Positions 22,540-32,850 of a DNA stretch of 64,000 bases are shown here, piece after piece. The translations under genes were made by a program, and so were the position numbers. Below the pieces are notes generated by a model. The model was not told where the DNA came from, ran no database searches, and saw only the letters and a program-made list of their open reading frames with translations. The DNA comes from Tolypeutes matacus (lineage: Eukaryota > Chordata > Mammalia > Cingulata > Chlamyphoridae): the NCBI GenBank assembly GCA_026826555.1, contig JAKSZT010053836.1, positions 6,861,084 through 6,925,083 of the forward strand. The letters are read 5' to 3'. How positions within the stretch are numbered: the stretch's first letter is position 1; every line of letters begins with the position of its first letter.

Positions 22540-22690
22540 TTCATTCAACAAGCAGGCACTGAGTGTTCACCATGTAACAGGGCTATTCTAGGTGTTGGGG
22601 ATACATCATGAAACAAAACAGAAATACATTTCTGCCCCTCTGGGACCTGCATTCTAGTGATTAGGGAAAAAAACAACAAGCAATAAACAT
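22540..22690 (+). mobile_element. Ancient interspersed repeat (family uncertain)
   Basis: GAGTGTTCACCATGTAACAG, TTCTAGGTGTTGGGGATACA and GGACCTGCATTCTAGTGATT repeat the pattern noted at 13020 and 52310. It is an old placental repeat. The family name is not fixed. Confidence 0.5.
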
Positions 22691-22879
22691 GATCGTATGG
22701 ATTCCGTAGCATATAAGAAGGTGACATGTCCTGTGGGAAATCAAGAGCAAAGGGAGGGTGTCAGAAGTAGTGAGGTGGGGTTAGGGAGGGCTGCAGCCTC
22801 TCATAGCCTCACCACAGAGGCAAAGACAAGGGTGGTGAGCCACCCTGGTCATCTGGCTGTTCCCAGCACAAGCTGGGGT

Positions 22880-23260
22880 GCACTTGCATTGTGTCTACTC
22901 AGCTAAGTTGGAACTCCATTTCTCAGAAATCCCTTCTCTCCATAGTTCCAGGATAGAGTGGCCCACAAGAGACACTGTGCATGAGACGTCACAGGCAGAA
23001 ACAAAGCAGTGTTCTTCTCTTTTGCTCGGGTGGTCAGCGGGCATGCAGGTTGATGCTTATCTGCTGGCTCATTTTGTAGGACATCAGCAGTGGCCACAGC
23101 TCCTCCAGTTCTCACAGGAGCTCCTCCTTCAGTTCCTCCAGCTCCTGCCCAAGGGCATGCTTAGCTCCATGAGGAAGGGCACCAGCTTCTTCAGATAACC
23201 TGCATCATCAAAGTGGAGGCTGGAAGGCATTGAGACCAAAGGCGGTTCCAGCTTATCCAT
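22880..23260 (+). mobile_element. Likely old interspersed repeat (unclassified)
   Basis: The segments AGAGTGGCCCACAAGAGACA, GGACATCAGCAGTGGCCACA and CAGCTCCTCCAGTTCTCACA resemble a widespread mammalian repeat. I cannot assign a family. Open frames here are probably incidental. Confidence 0.4.
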
Positions 23261-23458
23261 GCCGTTTTTAGATTGTCTTTACTTCCTTCACATCCCATCC
23301 ATCTTCCCTTCCCAACTGTCTGCCTTCAGGAGGCAGCACTAGACATAGAAACGACAGGTTCAAGTAGACTGCTTAACCAGCTCCCACAGTTCTAGGAGGC
23401 CAAATCCCTCTACTAACGGACAAATGAATTAAATAAATAGATTTTAAATCAATATTAC

Positions 23459-24090
23459 TGTGGCAGTTTGAGATTATTGTATGAATCCCAAAAAGAGAAG
23501 ATTATGTTTTTAAACTAATCTATTCCTCTGAGACTGATACCCTTTGAATTAAATTCAGTTGAGGGGCTTTTCATTAGATTACTTAATAAAATTGCTTTAG
23601 GGCTTTTGATCAAACTACATCAGTGAGGCATGACTCAGGTTGAGTCTCCCTTCCCCTTGTTGGGTCTGATATAAACAGACTTACATAGACAGACAGGAAA
23701 AAAGGGGAACTGCCATTTTTTATTCTGCCATGTGAGAGAAAAGACTCCAGTTTTGCCCACAGCTGAGCTGTAAGGACAGAAGCCCTAAGAGACAAGTCCT
23801 ATGCCAGGAGAGATAGTACTAGAGGATTGCTAAAGCACAAAGCCCCAAGAGGCTGGGCTCAAGAGGAGACAGTGAGCTGGGAGGGGAAGGCTGAAACCTA
23901 GGCAGAGATGGCCTGCCATCTTGCTTCAACATGTGGCAGCTGATTTTGATGAGAAAGCATCCCTTGATGCCTTGAGTTGGACTTTTCACAGCCTCCGAAC
24001 TGTAAGATTTTACCCCCAAAAATTATCTTTATAAAAGCCAAGACATTTCTGGTACTTTGCATCAATAGTTCTTTGGCAAACTAAAATAAA
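23459..24090 (+). mobile_element. Solo LTR, ERVL-like family A (copy 3)
   Basis: It begins TGTGGCAGTTTGAGATTATT and ends TTGGCAAACTAAAATAA, a decayed form of the family terminus. Flanking 5-mers ATTAC and ATGAC agree at four of five positions, consistent with an independent insertion. It lies directly upstream of the ERV-L body at about 24100. However, its sequence is unlike that body's 3' LTR (28739-29184), so I do not treat the two as a matching pair. Confidence 0.75.
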
Positions 24091-24260
24091 TGACTTAAAA
24101 TTCAAATGCATAAAAAATAAACACAAACCCTTAAACACTGTGGGGATGATTGGATCCTGGTTGGCAAAAGCCAAGTAGCAGCACTTAATCGCCAAAGACA
24201 AGGTAGGCGTGGCTACCACAATGAAAGGCAGACTCAAAGCAGCAATCAAAAGAGCCTGAG

Positions 24261-24467
24261 TTGGATAGACTTATGGTGCTGGCTCGTGGGGTACCTAGAA
24301 CTAAATTAGAGGGGCAGTCTACTAAATTCCTATATGATCTGTATAAGCAGAAGAGTTCTGGGTCGAGTGAACAAAACCTTAACTTGAATTACAGAAACAG
24401 AGTGTCATGGCCCCTTAATCAATTCTCAGACTTGAGACAGCTTACAGATCCCGAGCCCCTTGAATGA
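24261..24467 (+). pseudogene. ERV-L gag/pro boundary remnant
   Basis: A 68-codon frame immediately upstream of the protease. No zinc knuckle or capsid motif is visible. Its position and continuity with the next remnant suggest the gag-pro junction or the N-terminal part of pro. The frame stops at 24467 and the protease continues in another frame. Confidence 0.45.
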
Positions 24468-24589
24468 AGGGAAGGCCAGGTCTCCTTGGGGAAGGATCCT
24501 GTTACACTTCCAAAAATGTATACTGTTAATCTTCCTCCCGGCTTTCCCCAAAGAGACCTACAGCCTTTTACCAGGGTAATTGTGCATGG

Positions 24590-25060
24590 GGAAAAGGAAA
24601 TGATCAGACATTTCAGGGATTATTAGACACTGGCTCAAAAGTGACATTAATTCCAGGAGACCCAAAACATTACTGTGATCCATCAGTCAGAGTAGGGGCT
24701 TATGAAGGTCAGGTGATCGATGGAGTTTTAGCTCAGGTCCATCTCACAGTGGGTTCGGTGCTTATTTCCCCAGTTCCGGAATGCATAATCAGAATAGACA
24801 TACTCAGTAACTGGCAGAATCCCCATATTGGATCCCTGACTTGTGGAGTGAGGGTTATTATGGTAGAAAAGGCCAAGTGGAAGCCACTAGAACTGCCCCT
24901 ACCTAAGAAAATAGTAAAACAAAAGCAATACTGGATACCTGGAGGGATAGCAGAAATCAATGCCACCATGAAAGATTTGAAGGATGCAAGGATAGTGATT
25001 CCCACCACATTCCCATTCAGCGCTCCTAATTGGCCTATGCAGAAAACAGATGGATCTTAG
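24590..25060 (+). pseudogene. ERV-L protease and start of reverse transcriptase
   Basis: The aspartic protease signature LLDTGSKVTLI is read at about 24620-24652, with the catalytic Asp codon at 24626. It is followed by protease-like sequence and then by a KKIVKQKQYWIPGG linker and the start of the RT fingers (IVIPTTFPFSAPNWP). A TAG ends the frame at 25058-25060, but RT-like sequence continues in the same frame downstream, so this is a nonsense mutation in a single ancient pol. In an intact relative the products would process the viral polyprotein and copy viral RNA. Confidence 0.8.
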
Positions 25061-25560
25061 AGGAATGCAGTAGATTATTGTAAACTTAACCAGGTGGTGA
25101 CTCCAATTGCAGCTGCTGTTCCAGATGTGGTATCATTGTTTGAGAAAATCAACACTTCCCCTGGTACCTGGTATGCAGCTGTTGATATGGCAAATGCTTT
25201 TTTTCTCACACCATTAGTAAGGACCACCAGAAACAGTTTGCTTTCAGTTGGCAAGGCCAGCAGTATACCTTCACTGTCTTGCCTTAGGGGTATATCAGTT
25301 CCCCAGCACTATATCATAATATTGTCTGCAGGGAATTTGATAGTCTCTCCCTCTCCACAAGACATCACACTGGTTCATTATATTAATGATATCATGCTGA
25401 TTGGACCTAGTGAACAAGAAGTAACAATGACTCTAGACTTACTGGTAAGGCATTTGCATGAGAGAGGATGGGAGATAAATCCAACAAAATTACAGGGGCC
25501 TTCCACCTCGGTGAAATTTCTAGGTGCCCAGTGGTGTGGGGCATGTCTAAAGTGAAGGAT
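25061..25560 (+). pseudogene. ERV-L reverse transcriptase core
   Basis: The frame following the stop at 25060 resumes with VDYCKLNQVVTPI-type sequence, then AAVDMANAFFLTPL (first catalytic Asp region), then a disturbed stretch (about 25245-25350) where the frame appears shifted. The catalytic box reads YIND at 25379-25390 instead of a YxDD box. The thumb side is marked by TSVKFLGAQW. The frame stops at 25555. The catalytic change and stops show it is dead. Confidence 0.8.
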
Positions 25561-26650
25561 AAGCTGTTGTATCTGACCCCTTCTATGACCAAAAAAAGGG
25601 GCACAAGGTTTAGTTAGTCTGTTCGGATTTGGAAAACAATACATTCTTCATGTGGTATGCTATTCCAGTCCATTTACTGAGTGACCAGAAAAGCTGCTTG
25701 CTTTGAGTGGGGATTGGGACAATGGAAGGCTCTGCAACAGGTTCAGGCTGCTATGCAAGCTACACTACCACTTGGACCATAGGATCCAGCAGATCCAATG
25801 GTGCTGGAAGTGTCCTTGGCAAATAATGATGCTGTCTGGAGCCTTTGGCAGGCCCATATAGGAAAATCACAACATAGACCCTTAGGATTTTGGAACAAAG
25901 CCCTGCCATACTCTGCAGATAACTACTCTCCTTTTGAGAAAGAGCTTTTGGCCTGTTACTGGACCTTAGTAAAGACTGAACACTTAGCCACGGGCCACCA
26001 AATTACTATGAGACCTGAGTTGCCCATGATGAGCTAGGTATTGTCTGACCCACGAGACCATAAAGTTGGCCATGCACAGAAGTACTCCATCATAAAATGG
26101 AAGTGGTATATACAAGATAGGGCTCAAGTGTTTCCTGAAGGCACAAGTAAATTGCATGTGGAAGTGGCCCAAATACCTATGGTCACCACTCCTGCCACAT
26201 TATCTTCTCTTTCCCAGCCTACAGATATGGCTTTTTGAAGAGTTTCTTACAATCAGTTGACTGAGGAAGAGAAAACTCGGGCCTGGTTTACAGATGATTC
26301 TGCACACTGCAGGTACCACCTGGAAGTGGACAACTGCGGCACTGCAGCCCCTTTCTGGGACATCTCTGAAGGACAGTGGTGAGGGTAAATCTTCCTAGTG
26401 GGCAGAACTTTGAGCAGTGCACCTGGTTGTTCATTTTACTTGGAAGGAAAACTGGCCGGAGGTGCATTTGTACACTGATTCAAGGGCTGTTGCCAATGGT
26501 TTGGCTGGATGCTCAGAGACTTGGAAGGAACATGATTGGAAAATTGGTGACAAAAAGGTCTGGGGAAGAGTTATGTGGATAAACCTTTCTGAGGGGGCAG
26601 AAACCACGGAAATATTTGTGTCTTACACGAATGCTTACCAGAGGTGACAT
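25561..26650 (+). pseudogene. ERV-L RT connection and RNase H remnant
   Basis: Sequence resembling the RT connection is seen at 25798-26037 (SQHRPLGFWNKALP, then YSPFEKELLACYW). RNase H remnants follow: an AWFTDDSA-like stretch near 26281, where a D replaces the usual G of TDGS, and YTDSRAVANGLAG near 26471. The reading frame changes at least three times and includes in-frame stops. Confidence 0.75.
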
Positions 26651-27410
26651 CAGCATAGGAAGATTTTAATAATCAAGTGAATAAGATGACCCACTCTGTG
26701 GCTCTCACTCAGCCTCTTTCCCCAGCCACCCCTGTCATTGCCCAATGGGGTCATGAACAAAGTGGCCATAGAGGTAGGAATGGAGGTTATGCATGGACTC
26801 AGAAACATGAACTTCCCCTCACCAAGTTCAACTTGGCCACAGCCACTGCTGAGTGCCCAATCTGCCAGCAGCAGAGACCCACACTCAGTCCCCAATAGGG
26901 TACCATTCCCTGAGGTGATCAGCCTGGTATCTGGTGGCAGGTTGATTACATTGGACCACTTCCATCATGGAAAGGGCAGTGATTTGATCTAACTGTAATA
27001 GATACATACTCCAGATATGAGTATGCCTTTCTTTCACACAATGCTTCTTCCAAAACTACCATCCGTGGACTTATCCAATGTCTTATCCACTGCCATTACA
27101 TTCCACACAGCATTGCTTCTGATCAAGGAACCCACTTCACAGCAAATGATGTGTGGGAATGGGCACATGCTCAAGGAATTCACTGGTGGCTCCATGTTCC
27201 CCTCATCCTGAAGCAGCTAGATTGATAAAATAGTGAAATGGCCTTTTGAAGACTCAATTATGGTGCCAGCTAGGTGGCAATACATTGCAGGGCTGGGACA
27301 ATGTTTCTCCAGGAGGCTGTGTATGCTTTAAGTCAGCATCCACTCTATCATGCTGTTTGTCCCGTAGCCAAGATTCATGGGTCCAGAAATCAAGGGGTAG
27401 AAATGGGAGT
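26650..27410 (+). pseudogene. ERV-L integrase remnant
   Basis: The N-terminal HHCC zinc site is visible: HEQSGH at about 26752-26769 and CPIC at about 26854-26865. The first core Asp lies in a VDYIGP-like stretch near 26944 and the second in DQGTHF at about 27121. The third acidic residue cannot be read because the frame breaks with a TAG near 27232. The domain would integrate viral DNA into the host genome. This copy is inactive. Confidence 0.8.
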
Positions 27411-27908
27411 GGCACCATTCACTATTACTCCTAGTGATCCACTAGGAAAATTTTTGCTTCCTGTCCCTGCCACCTACAGGTCTTAATTTCAAAAGGAGTT
27501 CTTCCACCAGGGAAAACAACAGGAATTCCATTGAATTGTAAATTAAGACTGCCACCTGGCCACTTTGGGCTCCTCGTGTCTCTGAATCAACAGGCAAAGA
27601 AGGGAATTACTGTACTGGTTGGGGTGATTGATCCTGACTATCAAGGGGAAATAGGACTGCACCTGCACAATGGAGGTAAAGAAGAGTTTGCCAGGAATAC
27701 AGATCTCCTAGGGCATTTCTTAGTACTACCATGCCCAGTGATTAAAGTCAATGGAAATTCGCAACAACCCAATCCAGACAGGACTAACTATGGCCTAGAA
27801 TCTTCAGGAATGAAAGTTTGGGTCACCCCAACAGGCAAAGAACCACAGCCAGCTGAGATGCTTGCTGAGAGTAAAAGGAACATGGAAAAGGGTAGTGGGA
27901 GAAGGTAG
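27411..27908 (+). pseudogene. ERV-L dUTPase domain remnant
   Basis: The trimeric dUTPase motif GVIDPDYQGEI is present in a 125-codon open frame from 27531, with a PPGHFGLL segment before it and a VLPCPVIKVNG strand after it. The 5' part of the domain (27420-27486, ending PLGKFLLPVPATY) is in a different frame and ends at a stop, so the full domain is not in one frame. dUTPase hydrolyses dUTP to limit uracil in viral DNA. Its location downstream of integrase is diagnostic of ERV-L. The 27531-27908 segment is the cleanest frame of the element, although its length alone is not evidence of function. Confidence 0.8.
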
Positions 27909-27909
27909 T

Positions 27910-28089
27910 GATAAATATGACTTGACCACATGACCAGTTACAGAAACAAGGATTGTGGTCATGAATATTCTTTGTTTTGTTATAGTTCTATATGTATTGT
28001 TTCCTTCCTAATTTTCCCCCTTATCATATATAAGTTGTATCCATTCATGTCAAGGTATTTGAGGATGTCAAGATTAAGAGTGAATATTA
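27910..28089 (+). other. ERV-L 3' non-coding tail (before SINE)
   Basis: AT-rich sequence follows the dUTPase. A short hydrophobic run appears in one frame (CIVSFLIFPLIIYKLYPF at about 27990-28043). It has no signal peptide, no SU/TM organisation and no extra context, so I read it as tail sequence and not as an envelope. Confidence 0.5.
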
Positions 28090-28442
28090 GGGAAGCGGAT
28101 ATGGCTCAGGTGACTGAGTTCCTGCCTACCGCAGGGGAAGTCTGGGTTTGGCTCCCAGTGCCTCCTGGAGAAGACACACAGAGGGCAAGCTGATGTGACA
28201 AGGTGATGCATTGAGATGACACAACCAGGAGACAGCAAGGAAACACAATGAGAGAAGCAACAGAGCAGGGAGCAGAGGTGGCTCAGGCGATTGGCCCCTT
28301 CCTCCCACATGGGAGGTCCCCGGGTTCAGGTCCTAGTGCCTCCTAGAAAGAGAAGACCAGCACACAGCAAATGGACACAGCAAAGGCAAACAACGAGGGG
28401 GTGGGGAGAAATAAATAAATTAAATTAATCTTTTAAAAAAGT
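28090..28442 (+). mobile_element. Dimeric tRNA-derived SINE inserted in ERV-L
   Basis: Target duplication AGTGAATATTA lies at 28079-28089 and 28443-28453. The first tRNA-like head begins GGGAAGCGGATATGGCTCAG. A second head starts near 28266 (GGGAGCAGAGGTGGCTCAGG) with B box GGGTTCAGGTCC. The tail has AAATAAATAAATTAAATT. It is younger than the provirus it splits. Confidence 0.85.
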
Positions 28443-28533
28443 AGTGAATATTACCCAAGAACTTGCACCTATTCTGGAGAGATTTAGTGCGTTTCCGGTT
28501 GTACACAGGACAGTTGAATATTGTTAGGCAGAA

Positions 28534-28534
<1 letters not shown>

Positions 28535-28580
<46 letters not shown>

Positions 28581-28590
28581 NNNNNNNNNN

Positions 28591-28659
<69 letters not shown>

Positions 28660-28662
28660 ATA
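28535..28662. repeat. (TATATG)n microsatellite with assembly gap
   Basis: Hexamer TATGTA units run from about 28535 to 28660 and are broken by ten N at 28581-28590. The N run marks an assembly gap or collapsed repeat, so the true length is unknown. The tract lies in the ERV-L tail. Confidence 0.95.
28581..28590. other. Assembly gap (10 N)
   Basis: Ten undetermined bases inside the hexamer repeat. Confidence 1.
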
Positions 28663-28738
28663 TGCTATTGTTTTTATTTAGAGACTATGTATGGTTTAAG
28701 GTGAAGTGTAAGGCTACCAAGTTGACTAGGGGTGGACT

Positions 28739-29184
28739 GTGATGGTTAGGCTAATATGTCACCGTGGGCCAGGTAATGATGCCCAGTTGTTTGGTCAAGC
28801 AAGCACTGGGCTAATTGTAAATACTAGGGTATTTCACGGACTTTAATCATCAGTAAGTTGATTGCATAGATGGTTGGTTACATCTACAATCAACTGAGGA
28901 GATTGCTGTCAGCAATGAGTGACATCTCATCCAATCAGTTGAAGGCCTTAAAGCAGAACTTGATTTCAACATTCGGAGAGAAAATTCCCAGCTCTAATTC
29001 AGACAGCCAAAATCTCCTGGGGAGCTCATCACAGACCTTTATCGGATCCCCTAGTTTGCAGCCTGCCCTATGGAATTTGACTTGTGCATCCCCACAGTAG
29101 CATGAGAAAATTTTATAAAATCTTCATACTATTTACAGATATCTCCTGTCGGTTCTGTTTCCCTAGAGAACCCTGACTAATACA
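28739..29184 (+). mobile_element. ERV-L 3' LTR (MLT2-like)
   Basis: It starts TGTGATGGTTAGGCTAATAT just after a purine-rich stretch (AGGGGTGGA, a likely polypurine tract) and ends AACCCTGACTAATACA. It contains CATCCAATCAGTTGAAGGCC, a marker of MLT2-type LTRs. Length is about 446 bp. It is contiguous with the upstream ERV-L tail, so it is the 3' LTR of that provirus. Confidence 0.85.
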
Positions 29185-29189
29185 GTGAT

Positions 29190-30490
29190 TTAATGTTTAG
29201 TAATACCTCTCTAGTAAGAAACTGAGCTAAAGGTTTTTCCCTAGCAAGAAAATACAGAATTAGAAGATTTTTAAAAATTATATTAAAGCAAAACAATGCT
29301 TTTAAAAATGCCTATACTTTACATTTTAACCATTTCAAAGCAAAGATACTTCAAAATCAAAACTTCTTTTGCCAATTCTACAATGGAAAAGCAATCCTGA
29401 TTTTTGCCAAATAATTCATTCTGCTTGTCATTAATTATCCTTTCTATACATAAGACTGTACTTTTCTTTCCTTTGTATTCTTTGCTCTTCGCACCCTGCC
29501 TGGCTGTATAAAGCCCCATTTCAAAGAGCTCAGTGCTTTCTTACTGTCTCCTTTCCTGCCATCAACTTCAGTTCCCTCTAATAATATTTATTTGTTCATT
29601 CATGCATTGAATCAATACATATTGATAATCTCCTGTGTTCTGGCAGCTGTTTCAGTTCCAAGGTCACTCTCTTGGACAAGTTCCTTCCCCTCTTACCCAT
29701 AAATGCTGCAACACTGACCCTAAGCTGCAGGCCTAGCCCTCCTTGGGTTTCCTGAACACTCTCCTTCAGCCCAATAGGGGTGTTGTCTTCCTGCTACAAT
29801 TCCTACAATTCTCAGCCACTAATTTCTATTTGTCCTTGGTTAAGTGCTCTTCCTTCCCGTTTTTGTCCCTCCCCTTATAAAATCTGACAACATCAGAGAA
29901 TTTCCTGTGCAGACTCTAGTTTCGTTAGCTTTCTTCCCTTTTTCTTCTGCACTGGGATCACTTCAATTGCAGATTCAGAGTGACATTTCTGAGAATGTCT
30001 CAACCCTCTTGAGACATCATTCATTTTAAAGTCTCTGATCATGACATCTGGCCTATTTCTCCCCTATCTCTCTTGATCTTTGGGAAATCTGCTTTCCTAA
30101 AGTCCATAATGCATATTTTATCTCCAAAGCTTTCCCAATCCTTGGTTATCATGAACTCAAAGACAGATGTTGGACAGGAAGGCATGGATTTGGATCCTGG
30201 TGACTTTTTGGCTGTCACTTCACCTAGTCATTGAATTTCCTTTTACCTGATTTCTGTTTACCTAGGACAGCTTTTAAAAAGAGGTTAAGAATACTTTTAC
30301 AAATCATTTTTTCCAAAGATGGATGCACCAATAAATAAATATATAGCCCTGTTCCACATGCTTTTCTCACAATGTGATGTTGACACTCCCTGATCTCCAC
30401 AGGCAGAAGAATGTTGTGCAACTTCTGAGGCTAAGCCATAAAAGGCAACACAGCCCCTGCCTGGTCTTCTCTCTCAGGACATGCGTCTTT
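29190..30490. other. Mostly unique sequence
   Basis: No confident repeat or exon is found. Segments around 29560-29660 and 29700-30200 are AT-rich and may be diverged LINE sequence. Confidence 0.35.
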
Positions 30491-30655
30491 GAATAGGGTG
30501 GCCAGAATTAGCAAATAAAAATACAACCACCCAGTTAAATTTAAATCAGTCAACCCTCAGAACCATGAGAGATGGTAATAATGGATGATTATTTTATGAA
30601 GCCATTAACTTTGGGGATTATTTGTTATGCAGCAGAAATAACTAATACAATTACC
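30490..30655 (+). mobile_element. Old repeat and LTR-end fragments
   Basis: GGGTGGCCAGAATTAGCAAA followed by CCACCCAGTTAAATTTAAAT resembles a known short mammalian repeat. At 30540-30651 a segment ends TGTTATGCAGCAGAAATAAC then TAATACA, like the 3' end of a MaLR LTR. Both are short and diverged. Confidence 0.4.
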
Positions 30656-31069
30656 TATACTCCATAGAGTTATTGCATTGTTTAAATAATATAACATAGT
30701 AAGGCCCTAGCATGGCACCTGGAACAAATACATATTAATTCTTTTTCTCTACAAAAAACAAACAATAAACAACAACAAAAAACAACCCATATCTATACAA
30801 CTCATGTCACCTCATGATCTCTTTTCCTTCAAATTACTTTCATTTCTATTTAACTTATTTGTCTTTATTGGCCACAACTACATCCTGAGGGTACCAGATG
30901 GCTCCTCCAAATACATTCTCAAATTTCTAGAAGATTAAACTGATAACAAAGTAAGAATTGTCAGTCTTTAGCTAGGAGACTTCCTAGCATAATGTGGACA
31001 GTTGAAGCTCTCTCAATGCTAATTCTCATGACCCTGGGCCAATTCTGTGATTGGCTTTGGGAATCTTTT

Positions 31070-31525
31070 TTTCTAATCTATAATATGACTGTTACATACC
31101 CCCCAAATCACTTCTGTTCTCATCTTTCACCTTTGCACAAAAACTCTGCTGTGCTACCTTACATGGTGAAAGGGATTTTTCAGGTGTGATTAAGGTAAGG
31201 GTCTTGAGATGGGGACATTACCCTGAATTATCAGGGTGGGTCCATTATAATCACAAGGGTTCTCATAAAAGACAATACGGCAGAGGTCAGAGTGATATGG
31301 GCCCACAAGCCAAGGAAACTGGGCAGTTTCTAGAAGCTAGAAAAAGCAAGGAAATGAATTTTCCCCTAAAGCCTCCAGAAGGGAGGCAGCCTGCCTATAC
31401 CTTGATTTTAGCCCACTGAGAATGATTTGGGGCTTCTGACCTGAACTGTAAGGGAATACATTTGCATTGCTTTAAGCCAAGAAATTTGTGATACCTTGTT
31501 AGAGCAGCAGTAGAAAAGTATTACA
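31070..31525 (+). mobile_element. MLT1-like MaLR LTR
   Basis: It contains the MLT1 order: TGATTAAGGTAAGGGTCTTG, CCTGAATTATCAGGGTGGGT, then ACCTTGATTTTAGCCCACTG and a terminal TTTAAGCCAAGAAATTTGTG segment ending in TTACA. It is a solo LTR with no internal region. Confidence 0.75.
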
Positions 31526-31869
31526 GACCTCAGTGAGCCTTTTGAAGTCACCCTTGGAGAGAGGGGGACCCTCTAGCCCTGTTCAACCAGGAAGGCCATT
31601 CACGTGGTAGACATGTATTTGCTGATAAATATAACCTTAGCTTTTTTCCTAAAGAGTTTGAGATGGAAAATTAGGAAATAGACTCACTATTTTTATTTGG
31701 CCCAAATGAGTTACAGTTTTAGGCAAAAAGAGGTGTGACAACTTATGTGGGGATGAAGTATGTTTAGGAAGAAGAAGAGAAACAGCCAGATTCAATCCCA
31801 CCATGCCTGCAGGTCCAGGGTTCTTGCAGGATGAAAACTGCCTCTGGTTTGTAGTAAGAAAACCATAAG

Positions 31870-32320
31870 TCACCCATCAGTGGTAGAGACTGCTAGTTTT
31901 CACCAAACCCATTTTTTCTTCTTCCTGGGCACCACTAAACTGCATTTCCCAGACCACCTTACAGCTGGGAGTGGCCTTGTGACTGAAGTCTAGCTGGTGG
32001 AAGGTGAGCGAATGATGCATGCCATGTCTAAGCCTGACTCTCCCCCAGAGCTCCCATGCATGTTGCCCCATGTTCTTTACCTTCTCATTGGCTTGATGCA
32101 GATAATCCTGGCAACACTGGTAGCCACATGTTGGGGAGACCACAAAATGGAATGATTCTGGATCCCTGAATTTCAGCTTACAGGAGACTTACTGGCCAAT
32201 CAGGAATATCTGCTTTGGACTTTATGTGAGTAAGAAATTAACATCTATCGTGTTAGCCATTATACATTTTGGGGTTGTTTATTACAGCAGCTAGCATTAC
32301 TTTAAGTTAACACAAGATGC
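31870..32320. mobile_element. Old LTR-like repeat (unclassified)
   Basis: Segments TGCATTTCCCAGACCACCTT, GTGGCCTTGTGACTGAAGTC, and the terminal TTATACATTTTGGGGTTGTT with TTACAGCAGCTAGCATTAC are wording of a widespread mammalian LTR-like repeat. The class is not certain. Confidence 0.45.
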
Positions 32321-32727
32321 AAATCCCCAATATTTTGGCTGGGCACCGCCTGTTTTACAGACAGGCAGACCATGGGATTGATGCCACCTTTAAGAAGCTA
32401 ACTGGGGTCTAAGTTTCACTACACATGAATGCAATGGGTTTTATAAAAATGCCTGGAGAAATGGGCTTTGCAGGTCTTCCTGGCTCAGCCAATTCAAAGC
32501 CAGTGTTTATGCAAAAAACACTTCTCTTAACACATTACATAATTTGTATGAACAAAAACAGCACGGTTTAAATATTTTCCCTGTGGTCTAAAACTGAGTA
32601 AGGAAATCACTCAATACATGTTGACTATCAAAATATAGCTCTCTGGACACAGCCATCCAAACATTCTTTGGTGACCAAGAGGGAACATCAACCCAGGAGT
32701 GTACTTTTGAGCACTTTTATCTCTGGA

Positions 32728-32850
32728 CCGAAGATTAGAGTGACCCACCATCCCAGTTTGCCTGGGGCTGAGGGAGTCCCTGGATGTGGGACTTTCCGTT
32801 TGAAGAGCAGGGCAGTCCTGGGCAAACTGGGAAGAGCTGGGCACCCTTTG
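32728..32850. mobile_element. Palindromic MITE-like element (MER53-like)
   Basis: Near-perfect inverted arms are seen: CCCAGTTTGCCTGGGGCTG on the left and GTCCTGGGCAAACTGGGA on the right, with GTGGGACTTTCC near the centre. The outer ends (AGAGTGACCCACCATC and AGCTGGGCACCCTT) also pair approximately. This is the layout of a short non-autonomous DNA transposon. Confidence 0.65.

Larger units (their letters stand above)
24100..29184 (+). mobile_element. 5'-truncated ERV-L provirus (decayed)
   Basis: The order of remnants is protease, reverse transcriptase, RNase H, integrase, dUTPase, a non-coding tail, and an LTR at 28739-29184. dUTPase placed after integrase is the signature of the ERV-L (class III) group. 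No env-like gene is seen, which also fits ERV-L. The 5' LTR and most of gag are missing: the sequence starts only a short way upstream of the protease. Stops and frame changes occur throughout, so no functional polyprotein is made. A SINE (28090-28442), a TATATG repeat and an assembly gap interrupt the 3' part. Confidence 0.85.

Noticed and set aside
24990..25060. Idea that the TAG at 25058 is a programmed readthrough signal between pro and pol
   Set aside because: Many further stops and frame changes follow, so it is one of several decay mutations.
27930..28193. Hydrophobic frame after dUTPase as an envelope gene
   Set aside because: It is too short, lacks a signal peptide and SU/TM organisation, and runs into a SINE. 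ERV-L normally has no env.
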